A stretch of 64,000 nucleotides of DNA from CAVQZA01 sp963718355 (GTDB lineage: Bacteria; Actinomycetota; Thermoleophilia; Gaiellales; Gaiellaceae), in contig CAVQZA010000010.1 of assembly GCA_963718355.1 (NCBI GenBank), forward strand, positions 62,001 through 126,000. The letters are read 5' to 3'. The notes beneath the pieces were generated by a model, which saw only the letters and a program-made list of their open reading frames with translations, made no database searches and had not been told where the DNA came from. Shown one piece after another: positions 32,781 through 42,496 of this stretch. Every line of letters starts with the position of its first letter. The stretch's first letter is position 1. The translations under genes and the position numbers were made by a program.

Positions 32781-33539
32781 GTGAGTGTGCTCGCGGGCAA
32801 GTCGGTTTTGATCACGGGCGCGGCGCGCGGGATCGGTGCCGGGATCGCCGAGGCGGTGGTCGAGGAGGGCGGCTCGGTGGCGCTGCTCGACCTCGATCCG
32901 AGCGGCGCCGAGACCGCGGCTCGACTCGGCGACGCGGCGCGCTTCTTCACGTGCGACGTGCGCTCGCTCGAGGCGGTCGAGCGCGCGGTGGCGGAGGCCG
33001 AGCAGGCGCTCGGCGGGCTCGACGGGCTCGTCAACAACGCGGGGATCAACGCCTACTTCGACGCAGTCGAGATGAGTGAGGACGACTGGGACACGGTGTT
33101 CGCGGTCGACCTCAAATCGGCGTGGATGCTCGCGAAGGCAACGTTGCCCGGGCTGATCGAACGGCAGGGCTCGATCGTCAACATCAGCTCGATCCAGGCG
33201 CAGCTCACCATTGAGGGGTTCTTCCCGTACGCGGCCGCGAAGGCCGGGCTCGAGGGGCTCACGCGCTCGCTCGCGCTCGACTACGCGGCGCGCGGAGTCC
33301 GTGTCAATGCGGTCGCGCCCGGCTACACCGAGACGCGCCTCGTGCGCGAGTGGCTCGACCTGCAGCCGGATCCCGACGCGGCGCTCGAGTCGGTGCTTCA
33401 GAAGATCCCGATGCGGCGGATCGCGAGCCCGCGCGAGATCGGCAACGTGGTCGCGTTCCTGCTTTCGGAGCAGGCCTCGGCGATCACCGGTGCCACGATC
33501 GCGGTCGACTGCGGGCTCGGCGTGCGGTACGCCTCTTAG
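32781..33539 (+). CDS. Short-chain dehydrogenase/reductase, FabG-like
   Basis: This 252-residue SDR is canonical: TGAARGIG near 12, CDVRS near 60, NNAGIN near 85, catalytic Ser in NISSIQ, and YAAAKAG near 151, ending in a V-D-C-G-L tail. It oxidises or reduces a secondary alcohol with NAD(P). It starts at GTG just after a paired repeat, and its stop overlaps the convergent 2-hydroxyacid dehydrogenase stop by the four bases TTAG. The substrate is unknown. Confidence 0.87.
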   Translation: MSVLAGKSVLITGAARGIGAGIAEAVVEEGGSVALLDLDPSGAETAARLGDAARFFTCDVRSLEAVERAVAEAEQALGGLDGLVNNAGINAYFDAVEMSEDDWDTVFAVDLKSAWMLAKATLPGLIERQGSIVNISSIQAQLTIEGFFPYAAAKAGLEGLTRSLALDYAARGVRVNAVAPGYTETRLVREWLDLQPDPDAALESVLQKIPMRRIASPREIGNVVAFLLSEQASAITGATIAVDCGLGVRYAS

Positions 33540-34540
33540 CCGACGGGCTTCGAGCGGAAGCGCGCGACCGTCTCGGGCTGTGCGCGGGTGAGGCGCTGGG
33601 GCGGCAGGCCGCGGAGGATCCAGTCGAGGTCGTCGACGACCATCCCGCCGACCAGCGGCCAGATCTCGGGGATGTTGCCGGCGCGGTGGGCGGAGAGGAT
33701 CGTGTTCGGTGTCCGCCGCGCTCGTGCGTCGGCGGGGATCGGCTCCTCCGGGAAGACGTCGATCGCGGCGGTGATGTGGCCCGACTCGGCGGCGTCGAGC
33801 AGCGCATCGAAGTCGACGACCGCGGCGCGCGAGACGAGCACCACCACCGAGCCAGGCCTCATCGACGCGAACTCCGCCGCGCCGATCCGGCCCTGGTTCT
33901 CGAGCGTCACGGCGGAGAGGACGAACACCACGCGGCTGCGCGCGAATACCTCGTCGAGCCCCACGGGTGTCGCGCCGAGCTCGTGGACGACGGCGTTCTG
34001 GAGCCACGGGTCGTGAACCAGGATCTCGCCGCGGAACGGACGCAGCAGCGGCAGCAGCGAGCGGCCGAGATTCCCGCAGCCGACGAGCCCGAGCGTCTTG
34101 CCCGAGAGCAGGAACGAGCCCGAGTTGGCGCCCTCGTCGTAGAGCGACTCGACACCCGCGCGGATCTCGCCGTCGCCGCGCGGGATCCCGCGGGCCGCCG
34201 CGAGCGCGAGGCCGAGCGCGAACTCGGCGACCGGCGCGCCGAACACCGGCGAGATCACGAGCACCTGGATCCCGCGGCGGAAGCACTCCTCGTAGTCCAC
34301 GTTCGGCAGGAAGTTGCCCTCGACGTTGACGATCGCGCGGAGGTTCGGTGCGAGGTCGAGCCGCGACTTCGGCAGGTCGGTCTGGCCGACGATCGCGACG
34401 GCCTCGGGTAGCAGCGATTCGATGTCGTCGCGCAGCGGCCCCTCGTACCACGCGACCGGGCCGAGCGCCTCCAGCCGCGCGCGGTCGTCCGGGGTGAAGA
34501 TCTGCTCGAGTGTCCGTGGGTACGGATCGAGGACGATCAC
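33536..34540 (-). CDS. D-2-hydroxyacid dehydrogenase
   Basis: The 334-residue protein belongs to the D-isomer specific 2-hydroxyacid dehydrogenases. It has the NAD motif LVGCGNLGRSL near 150 and the catalytic triad Arg (VSRAAVVD), Glu (DVFPEEP) and His (SAHRAGN). It interconverts a 2-keto and a D-2-hydroxy acid. The GTG start shares GTGA with the stop of the amidotransferase-like gene, so the three minus-strand genes from 36254 form an operon. Confidence 0.87.
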   Translation of the reverse strand: MIVLDPYPRTLEQIFTPDDRARLEALGPVAWYEGPLRDDIESLLPEAVAIVGQTDLPKSRLDLAPNLRAIVNVEGNFLPNVDYEECFRRGIQVLVISPVFGAPVAEFALGLALAAARGIPRGDGEIRAGVESLYDEGANSGSFLLSGKTLGLVGCGNLGRSLLPLLRPFRGEILVHDPWLQNAVVHELGATPVGLDEVFARSRVVFVLSAVTLENQGRIGAAEFASMRPGSVVVLVSRAAVVDFDALLDAAESGHITAAIDVFPEEPIPADARARRTPNTILSAHRAGNIPEIWPLVGGMVVDDLDWILRGLPPQRLTRAQPETVARFRSKPVG

Positions 34541-35280
34541 GCGCCGGCGAGCCAGGCGACGGCCTGCGTCCACAGGCGCCGGTACCCGTCCCAGGCTGCG
34601 AACTCCTCGGGGCACCAGTGCGGCCCGATGTCGGAGGCCCAGGCGAGCGTGCGCCCCGCGCCCGCGTCGCGCACTGCGAGGATCGGGTCGTCGCCCGCGC
34701 GCACCAGGAGCGTTGCGTCGGGCTTGAGGCGGAAGCGGTTGTAGCCGAGCAGGAAGGGCCACTCGCCCTCGACGCCGGCCAGGATCGGATGCTCGGCCAC
34801 GGCCTCGGGAACGACGCCCTCGGGCCGCTCGACGCGGTCGTCCCACGGGTCGATCTCCGACGGCAGCACCGCCTCGACGTCGGTGCCGCGGAAGCGCGCC
34901 TTGCCGTCGAGGCCCTGGAAGCTGAGGTAGCCGCCGGCCATCGCGAGCCCGCCGCCGCCCTCGACCCAGGCGCGGATCGTCGCGAGGCGATTCGGCGTCC
35001 GCTTGCCGAGCACCGCCGTGTCGGGATGCAGCAGCAGCGTGTTCGACCCGATGTCGGACAGGATCACGACGTCCCACCGCGAGAGCCCTTCGACGTCGAA
35101 CGGGAAAGCCCGGCCCGCCTCGTGCGCCGGCATGTGCTCGAGCTCGATCCCGCTCCCCTCGAGCGCCGTGCGCAGGAAGCCGAGGCCCGAGTTGTACGTC
35201 ACGCTCGAAAGCGAGTCCCAGCCCTTGTAGTCAGTCGTGGCGCTCACCCACGATTCGCCGACGACGAGGACCCTGGTCAC
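34537..35280 (-). CDS. Putative class I glutamine-amidotransferase-like protein
   Basis: The 247-residue protein resembles GATase1-like/DUF1355 proteins found next to sugar or polyol catabolic genes. It begins with TRVLVVGESW, continues with DVVILSDIGSNTLLLHP near 90 and a glycine-rich turn AMAGGYLSFQG near 125, and ends with WASDIGPHWC near 220. The nucleophile-elbow Cys of true amidotransferases is not evident; AGGY occupies that place. It is probably a flavodoxin-like ThuA-type hydrolase or binding protein. It is coupled by GTGA overlaps on both sides. Confidence 0.6.
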   Translation of the reverse strand: MTRVLVVGESWVSATTDYKGWDSLSSVTYNSGLGFLRTALEGSGIELEHMPAHEAGRAFPFDVEGLSRWDVVILSDIGSNTLLLHPDTAVLGKRTPNRLATIRAWVEGGGGLAMAGGYLSFQGLDGKARFRGTDVEAVLPSEIDPWDDRVERPEGVVPEAVAEHPILAGVEGEWPFLLGYNRFRLKPDATLLVRAGDDPILAVRDAGAGRTLAWASDIGPHWCPEEFAAWDGYRRLWTQAVAWLAGA

Positions 35281-36254
35281 GCCGACACCTTACGCGCGTA
35301 CGGCTCGAGACCTTCCTTCGCGCGTTCGATCGCCCAGTTGTGGTTCCAGCGAAAGAGCGGGCGCAGCGCTGGGGTGAGGACTTTGAGCACCGGCTTGTCG
35401 GCGTAGACCGTCCAGTCGAAGCGGACGTGGGTCGTGCCGTCGCCGTTCGGGGTCACGGTCCAGATGCCGCTGCCGCGCAGGTCGCCCTCGACGTCGCCGG
35501 CGACGATGTGCGGCGGCTCGAGCCGGACGACCTTGGAGGTCGTGTCCAGGTGGTACGGGAGCCGGCCCTTGAAATGCTGCTTGGAGACGTGCCCGACCGC
35601 GGGCGGGCCGTTGGCCTCGACTCGCTCGTAGACCGGCGTCCACCACTCGGGATACGTGCGTGCGTCGGCCAGCGCATCGAAGACCGCCTCAGCCGGCGCG
35701 CCCACGTCCCATTCGTCCACGAAGACGTACTCGCCGCGGCTCTGGTCGGCGACCGCGACGACCGCCCGCGCGAGGGCGCGCTGGACGCCCGCCGGCGGCT
35801 GCGCTGCGCGACCCTCATCCGGGAAGTCGGTCACGAGTCGCGCCGCGGCGACCGGCTTGAGGTAGCCGCGCCCGGTGATCTGGCCCGCCGCGTCGAGCTC
35901 CGCGAGCCGCTCGAGCAGCTCCGCCGTCTTCAGCGCGGGCCGCAGCTCGATCCGCACATGGCCCTCGGCCTCGCCGTCGGCGTAGTGGCGGTGCGCGACG
36001 CCCGCCGGAATCAGGATCGACTCGCCCGGGCCGAGCACGCGGGACTGCCCGCTCATCGTCACGCGCAGCGCGCCGGCGATCACCTCGTGGCGCTCGGTCT
36101 GGTTCGGATGGACGTGGCTCTGCGTCGGAAACCCGCGCGGATTCCCGATCACGTCGTACTCGAGCAGCGCGCCGTCGGTCTCCGCGGCGGTCCGGATCAG
36201 CTCGATCCGCATCCCGAGCTTGGGCGCTTCGAGGATGTCGCCGGGCTTCGCCAC
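35277..36254 (-). CDS. Cupin / SRPBCC (START-like) fusion protein
   Basis: The 325-residue protein has a cupin barrel (about 1-115; SHVHPNQTERHEV and AGVAHRHYADG provide His ligands) fused to an SRPBCC ligand-binding domain (about 170-320; FVDEWDVGAPAEAVFDALAD and YPEWWTPVYERV). Cupin-polyketide-cyclase-type fusions are unusual; the activity is unknown. GTG 36254 is chosen over ATG 36281 because TACCGT lies nine bases upstream. The longer form would also put its start codon inside the CCATGG of the divergent radical SAM gene. Confidence 0.6.
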   Translation of the reverse strand: MAKPGDILEAPKLGMRIELIRTAAETDGALLEYDVIGNPRGFPTQSHVHPNQTERHEVIAGALRVTMSGQSRVLGPGESILIPAGVAHRHYADGEAEGHVRIELRPALKTAELLERLAELDAAGQITGRGYLKPVAAARLVTDFPDEGRAAQPPAGVQRALARAVVAVADQSRGEYVFVDEWDVGAPAEAVFDALADARTYPEWWTPVYERVEANGPPAVGHVSKQHFKGRLPYHLDTTSKVVRLEPPHIVAGDVEGDLRGSGIWTVTPNGDGTTHVRFDWTVYADKPVLKVLTPALRPLFRWNHNWAIERAKEGLEPYARKVSA

Positions 36255-36263
36255 TGCGGAGAA

Positions 36264-36273
36264 ACGGTAGCGT
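36264..36273. promoter_or_regulatory. Overlapping divergent -10 boxes
   Basis: TAGCGT (36268-36273, plus) lies six bases before the radical SAM ATG. TACCGT (36269-36264, minus) lies nine bases before the cupin fusion GTG. The two boxes share two base pairs, so polymerase could serve only one direction at a time. Both transcripts would be leaderless or nearly so. Confidence 0.45.
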
Positions 36274-36279
36274 CTTCCC

Positions 36280-37602
36280 ATGGCGATTTCGAGCGCGCCC
36301 GCGCCGCGTGCATTCCATCTGCTCGCGAAGCCGACCGGCGCGGTCTGCAACCTCGACTGCTCGTACTGCTTCTTCCTCTCGAAGGAGATGCTGTACCCGG
36401 GCAGCCGCTTCCGCATGGCCGACGACCTGCTCGAGACGTATGTCCGGCAGCTGCTCGAGGCGCAGGCGAATCAGCCCGAAGTGGCCGTGGCCTGGCAGGG
36501 CGGCGAGCCGACGCTGATGGGCGTCGAGTTCTTCCGCCGCTCCGTCGAGCTCGTCGAGCGCTACCGCGCCCCCGGCCAGACCGTCGCCTACACGATCCAG
36601 ACCAACGGCACGAAGCTCGACGACGAGCTCTGCGCGTTCTTCAAGGAGCACGACTTCCTCGTCGGGCTCTCGGTCGACGGCCCGCCGGAGATCCACGACG
36701 CCTATCGCGTGGACAAGGGCGGCAAGGGCAGCTTCGCCCAGGTCGAGGCGGGCCGGCGCAAGCTCGTCGAGCACGAGGTCGAGTTCAACATCCTCTGCAC
36801 GGTGCACGACAAAAACGCCGATCGCGGCGCCGAGGTCTACCGCTACTTCCGCGACGAGCTCGGCGCGAGGTTCATCCAGTTCATCCCGATCATCGAGCGC
36901 GTCGCCGACCCGGAGCTCGGCACCGAGCCGTGGTCGTCGTGGCGCGATCGGCCGCTGTACGAGCAGGAGGGCGATGTCGTCACGTCGCGCTCGGTCCGAG
37001 GCGAGCAGTGGGGCGACTTCCTCGTCGACGTGTTCGAGGAGTGGGTGCGGCACGACATCGGTGAGGTGTTCGTGCAGATGTTCGACGTCACGCTTGCGAA
37101 CTGGGTGGGCGAGCCGCCGAGCCTCTGCATCCACAGCGAGACGTGCGGCAGCGCGCTTGCGATCGAGCACACCGGTGACCTCTACTCGTGCGACCACTTC
37201 GTCGAGCCGCGCCATCTGCTCGGCAACATCAAGGAGCAGCACATGCTCGAGCTCGTCGCCTCGCCGCAGCAGGTCGCCTTCGGCCTGGCGAAGCGGGACA
37301 CGCTGCCGCAGTACTGCCTGGATTGCGACGTGCGCTTCGCGTGTCACGGCGGCTGTCCCAAGGATCGCTTCATCGCGACGCCCGACGGCGAGCCGGGGCT
37401 GAACTACCTCTGTGCCGGCTACAAGCGGTTCTTCCATCACGTCGAGCGACCGATGCAAATCATGGGCGAGCTGCTGGCGCGCGGCCACGCGCCCTCGGAG
37501 CTCGTCGGGCTCTACGCCACCGAGGACGCGGCGCGCCGGCGGAACGACCTCTGCACCTGCGGGAGCGGCAAGAAGTGGAAACGCTGCCACGGCGCCTCCT
37601 AG
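36280..37602 (+). CDS. Radical SAM/SPASM maturase (anaerobic sulfatase-maturase type) with SEC-C tail
   Basis: The 440-residue protein binds a SAM-cleaving 4Fe-4S cluster through C23, C27 and C30 (CNLDCSYC). WQGGEPTLMG near 71 is the radical SAM GGEP motif, and a Cys-rich SPASM domain (about 290-385; CGSALAIEHTGDLYSCDHF, CLDCDVRFACHGGCPKDR) binds two more clusters. The match is to anaerobic sulfatase-maturating enzymes, which make formylglycine. The last 20 residues form a SEC-C zinc motif (CTCGSGKKWKRCHG). No sulfatase with the C/S-x-P-x-R site is in the window, so its target is elsewhere. Confidence 0.85.
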   Translation: MAISSAPAPRAFHLLAKPTGAVCNLDCSYCFFLSKEMLYPGSRFRMADDLLETYVRQLLEAQANQPEVAVAWQGGEPTLMGVEFFRRSVELVERYRAPGQTVAYTIQTNGTKLDDELCAFFKEHDFLVGLSVDGPPEIHDAYRVDKGGKGSFAQVEAGRRKLVEHEVEFNILCTVHDKNADRGAEVYRYFRDELGARFIQFIPIIERVADPELGTEPWSSWRDRPLYEQEGDVVTSRSVRGEQWGDFLVDVFEEWVRHDIGEVFVQMFDVTLANWVGEPPSLCIHSETCGSALAIEHTGDLYSCDHFVEPRHLLGNIKEQHMLELVASPQQVAFGLAKRDTLPQYCLDCDVRFACHGGCPKDRFIATPDGEPGLNYLCAGYKRFFHHVERPMQIMGELLARGHAPSELVGLYATEDAARRRNDLCTCGSGKKWKRCHGAS

Positions 37603-38408
37603 GCTTCGGGCGCGCGGTCGCCGACGACTACGGCCGCACCAACGCATCGCAGTTCGCCGCCGCGATCTCGTACCGCGCGCTGTTCTCGCTCGTCCCGCTC
37701 GCGACGTTCGGGATCACGGTCGCAGGGCTCTTCCTGCGTGACGAGGCCCAGCGCCAGAAGTTCGTCAACGCGGTCGGGAAGCAGCTCGACCTCTCCACGG
37801 GCGGGATGTCGAGCCTCGACCGGATCGTCGGCAATGTCCCGTCCCCGTGGTCGCTCGTCGGGCTGATCGCGCTCGTGGTTGCGCTCTGGGGCGCAACCGG
37901 CGTGATGAGCTCGGTGCGCAAGGCGATGGCGGTGATCTTCGACCACGGCGTCACCTTCAGCTTCGCGCGGGGGAAGCTCGTCGATGCGCTCCTCGTGCTC
38001 GGTGTGCTCGCGGCGATGATCGTCTCGCTCGGGCTCTCGTTCCTCGAGCAGCTCGCCACGCACGCCAGCCGGCGAGTCGAGCGCTGGCTCGACTGGCAGC
38101 CCGGCGGAGTCGGCTTCGTGCTCGGAGTGATCGTCCCGCTCGTCGTCACCGCCACCGTGTTCTTCCTCCTGTACCGGTTCCTGCCGAAGGCCGGGCCGCC
38201 GTGGCGGGCGGCGCTCTGCGGCGCGGCGGCGGCGGCGATTGCGTGCCAGGCGATCCAGTACGGGCTCACCTGGTACCTCTCCGGACCTGCCGATTTCACC
38301 CGCCTCTACGGCTCGGCAGGCGCCGTGCTCGCATTCTTGCTGTTCGTCTACCTGAGCGCCGTCGCGTTCCTCGTCGGCGCGCTACTGGCCAGTAAGATCG
38401 GCGCGTGA
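37575..38408 (+). CDS. YihY/BrkB-family inner-membrane protein
   Basis: This 277-residue protein has about six hydrophobic helices and the YihY signature: N-A-S-Q-F-A-A-A-I-S-Y-R-A-L-F-S-L-V-P near 20-40, then the W-G-A-T-G-V-M-S-S-V-R-K-A region near 105. The family was once called ribonuclease BN but is a membrane protein of uncertain role. GTG 37575 lies within the end of the radical SAM gene (28-bp overlap) with GGGAG upstream. The stop overlaps the next gene's GTG. Confidence 0.78.
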   Translation: METLPRRLLGFGRAVADDYGRTNASQFAAAISYRALFSLVPLATFGITVAGLFLRDEAQRQKFVNAVGKQLDLSTGGMSSLDRIVGNVPSPWSLVGLIALVVALWGATGVMSSVRKAMAVIFDHGVTFSFARGKLVDALLVLGVLAAMIVSLGLSFLEQLATHASRRVERWLDWQPGGVGFVLGVIVPLVVTATVFFLLYRFLPKAGPPWRAALCGAAAAAIACQAIQYGLTWYLSGPADFTRLYGSAGAVLAFLLFVYLSAVAFLVGALLASKIGA

Positions 38409-40387
38409 GCGCGGAGACCTACGGCGTGGCGCCCGTGTGGAGCCCCGAGCGCCCGAAGCTCAAGCCGGCGCACGTCGTGCTCCAGTGGCTCGTATCGGCT
38501 GCCGCGCTCCTGGTCGCGGCCGGCCTCGTCCCAGGCGTCCACATCTCGGACTTCCTCGGCGCGCTCGTCGCCTCGGCGATCATCGCCGTCCTCAACGCGT
38601 TGCTGCCGCCGGTCGTCGCGTCGCTGCGGTTGCCGTTCATGGTTGTGCTCGGATTCCTGCTCGTGCTGCTCCTCGACGCGGCACTGCTCCTCGCCACATC
38701 GCACATCGTGCCGCAGTGGCTCACCGTCGACTCGTTCGGCTGGGCGCTTCTCACGTCGCTGATCGCCGCCGCGGTGACGGTCGTGCTGCAGGTGATCCTC
38801 GGCACCAACGACGACGACACGTTCACGTTCCGCATCGTGCAGCGGATCGCGAAGCGTCAGGGCAAGCAGATCCGCACCGACGTCCCGGGAATCATCTACC
38901 TCGAGATCGACGGCCTCGCGCTGCCCGTGCTGCGACGCGCGCTCCGCGACGGCAACGTGCCCGAGATGGCGAAGTGGCTCGCGGCGGGCACGCACCGGCT
39001 CGACGAGTGGGAGACCGACTTCTCGTCGCAAACCGGAGCGAGCCAGGCCGGGATCCTGCTCGGCTCGAACGACGACATCCCCGCGTTTCGCTGGGTCGAG
39101 AAGGAGACGGCGACGATGATGACGTGCTCGGCGCCGGGCGACTGCGAGGAGATCGAGCGGCGCCACTCGACAGGCGTCGGCCTCCTGACCGACGGCGGCG
39201 CGAGCCGCGGCAACCTGCTCTCGGGCGAGGCCGACGAGGTGATCCTCACGGTCAGCCGGATGAACGAGGAGAAGCGGGGCAACCCCGGCTACCGCGCGTT
39301 CTACTCGAACGGCTTCAACGTCACGCGGGTGCTCGTGCTGTTCTTCTGGGAGGTCGTGCTCGAGCTGTCCGCGTCCTCGCGGGGCAAGCGGCGCGACGTC
39401 CAGCCGCGCGGCCATCGCGGCGGCATCTATCCGTTCCTGCGCGCGGCGATGTGCGTGGCCGTTCGCGACCTGATCGTCTACGGCGTGCTCACCGACATGA
39501 TGCGCGGGCGGCCGGCCGTCTACGCGACGTTCTCGAGCTACGACGAGGTCGCGCACCACTCCGGGCTCGAACGCGCCGACACGCTCGAGGCGCTGCGCAA
39601 GCTCGACCAGCAGTTCGGCCGGATCGACCGCGCGCGCCGCTATGCGCCGCGCCCTTACGAGCTGGTCGTCCTCTCGGATCACGGCCAGACGCAGGGCGCC
39701 ACGTTCAAGCAGCGCAACGACTACGGGCTCGACGAGCTCGTCAGCCGCTCGGTCGAGTCGGTCAGCGTGGCGCCGATGGCCGGCGGCGACGAGAACGACA
39801 CGATGGCGAGCAAGGCGCTCGGCGAGGCGACCGGCAAGAAGGACAAGAAGAAGCCGAAGAACGACGTCAGCGGCCAGGATGTGATCGTGCTCGGCTCCGG
39901 CAACCTCGGCCTGATCTACCTGATGGAGGAGAACCGCCGGCTCACGCTCGAGGAGATCGAATCGCGCCACCCGCGTCTGATTCCGGAGCTGCGCGCGCAC
40001 CCGCACGTCGGCTTCCTGCTCGTGCGTTCCGCCGAGCACGGCGCGGTCGCGCTCGGTGCGGGCGGCACGCACTACCTAGACGAGGGGCGGGTCGAGGGCG
40101 TGGATCCGCTCGCCGCGTTCTCGTCGAACGCGCCGCACCATCTGCGCCGCACCGACGGTTTCAGGCATGTTGCCGACATCATGGTCAACAGCTTCTACGA
40201 CCCCGAGCTCGAGGAGGGCTGCGCCTTCGAAGAGCTGATCTCGTTCCACGGCGGGATGGGCGGGACCCAGACGCGCGCGTTCATCCTCCACCCGGTGCGC
40301 CTCCGGATGCCCGCCGAGCCGGTCGTCGGCGCGGCCGGAGTGCACGCGGTGCTGTCGGGCTGGCGGCGGGAGCTCGAGGGCTCGTGA
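38405..40387 (+). CDS. Holin-IV-like membrane domain fused to alkaline-phosphatase-superfamily phosphodiesterase
   Basis: Residues 20-145 of this 660-residue protein hold four hydrophobic helices resembling the phage-holin-IV/DUF360 domain. Residues 160-640 are a type I phosphodiesterase/nucleotide pyrophosphatase fold with metal residues in YLEIDGLALP, the nucleophile region SSQTGASQAG near 210, DEVAHHSG near 380, LSDHGQTQG near 420 and SFHGGMGGTQ near 620. It is probably a membrane-anchored hydrolase cutting phosphodiesters or phospholipid headgroups. The nucleophile region lacks the C/S-x-P-x-R of sulfatases, so it is not an obvious target of the radical SAM maturase upstream. Confidence 0.78.
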   Translation: MSAETYGVAPVWSPERPKLKPAHVVLQWLVSAAALLVAAGLVPGVHISDFLGALVASAIIAVLNALLPPVVASLRLPFMVVLGFLLVLLLDAALLLATSHIVPQWLTVDSFGWALLTSLIAAAVTVVLQVILGTNDDDTFTFRIVQRIAKRQGKQIRTDVPGIIYLEIDGLALPVLRRALRDGNVPEMAKWLAAGTHRLDEWETDFSSQTGASQAGILLGSNDDIPAFRWVEKETATMMTCSAPGDCEEIERRHSTGVGLLTDGGASRGNLLSGEADEVILTVSRMNEEKRGNPGYRAFYSNGFNVTRVLVLFFWEVVLELSASSRGKRRDVQPRGHRGGIYPFLRAAMCVAVRDLIVYGVLTDMMRGRPAVYATFSSYDEVAHHSGLERADTLEALRKLDQQFGRIDRARRYAPRPYELVVLSDHGQTQGATFKQRNDYGLDELVSRSVESVSVAPMAGGDENDTMASKALGEATGKKDKKKPKNDVSGQDVIVLGSGNLGLIYLMEENRRLTLEEIESRHPRLIPELRAHPHVGFLLVRSAEHGAVALGAGGTHYLDEGRVEGVDPLAAFSSNAPHHLRRTDGFRHVADIMVNSFYDPELEEGCAFEELISFHGGMGGTQTRAFILHPVRLRMPAEPVVGAAGVHAVLSGWRRELEGS

Positions 40388-40799
40388 GCGTGCTCCCGGA
40401 TAGCGCCCGCGAGCTCCTCGAGTCGGGCGCGCTCGCCCATCTCGTCACGATCAATCCGGACGGGAGCCCTCAGGTCGCGATCATCTGGGTCGGGCTCGAG
40501 GGCGACGAGATCGTCTCGGCACACCTGTCGCAGCAGCAGAAGCTCCGCAACATCGCGCGCGACCCGCGCGTCGCGCTCTCGCTCGAGGGCACGGGCTCGA
40601 ACGCGATCGGGATGCGCGACTACCTCGTGATCCACGGCCACGCCGTGATCGAGGAGGGCGGCGCGCCCGAACTGCTGCAGGAGCTCTCCCAGGTCTATGT
40701 CGGCCCCGGGACGAAGTTCCCGCCGATGCCCGATCCGCCGCCGGGCCACCGGCTCCGGATCACGGTCGACCGCATTCTCGGACACGGGCCGTGGGCGCA

Positions 40800-40803
<4 letters not shown>
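40384..40803 (+). CDS. PPOX-class (F420/FMN-dependent) oxidoreductase, first copy
   Basis: The 139-residue split-barrel flavoprotein has the pattern of F420-dependent PPOX proteins: LVTINPDGSPQVAIIWVG near 20, QQQKLRNIARDPRVALSLEG near 50, and YLVIHGHAVIEEGG near 80. Such enzymes reduce unsaturated or quinone-like substrates with reduced F420 or FMN. It overlaps neighbours by 4 bp on both sides within a six-gene plus-strand run. The substrate is unknown. Confidence 0.8.
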
Positions 40804-42085
<1,282 letters not shown>

Positions 42086-42089
<4 letters not shown>

Positions 42090-42496
42090 CCCTCGTCCGC
42101 GAGGCGATGGTCACCGAGCCGGCGTCGCTGGAGGTCACCGCGAGTGCGCAGGACGCCGGCGAGATGCTCGCGCGGCCCGAGGTGCGGGCGATCTTCGTGA
42201 CCAGCGACGAGCAGCTCGTCGGCGTCGTGACCCGCAAGACGCTCGTGCGCGAGGTGGTCGCCACGGGCCTCGCGCCGGCGACGACGCTGCTCGGCGAGAT
42301 CGCCGAGGCGCCGTACCTCGCGCTCGACGGCGAGCTGGGCGTCGAGGAGGCGCTCGTGCTGATGGAGGAGCACGACCTCGAGCGCGTGCCCGTCGTGGAG
42401 GAGGGCCGCCTCGTCGGCATCCTCTCCCGCGTCGTGATCCAGCGCCGGCTTGTCGAGGACGAGCCGCTGGTCGACTCAGAGGACGTCGGCGACTAG
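42086..42496 (+). CDS. CBS-domain pair protein
   Basis: The 136-residue protein consists of two CBS motifs: VREAMVTEPASLEVTASAQD with AIFVTSDEQLVGVVTRKTL, and LDGELGVEEALVLMEEHDLE with VPVVEEGRLVGILSR. Stand-alone CBS pairs bind adenine nucleotides and regulate a partner. Its GTG overlaps the glutamate dehydrogenase stop, making that enzyme the obvious candidate partner. Its 3' end overlaps the convergent SRPBCC gene by 21 bp. Confidence 0.85.

Noticed and set aside
38405..40387. Sulfatase substrate for the radical SAM maturase
   Set aside because: The nucleophile region reads SSQTGASQAG and lacks C/S-x-P-x-R, so it is a phosphodiesterase-type member.
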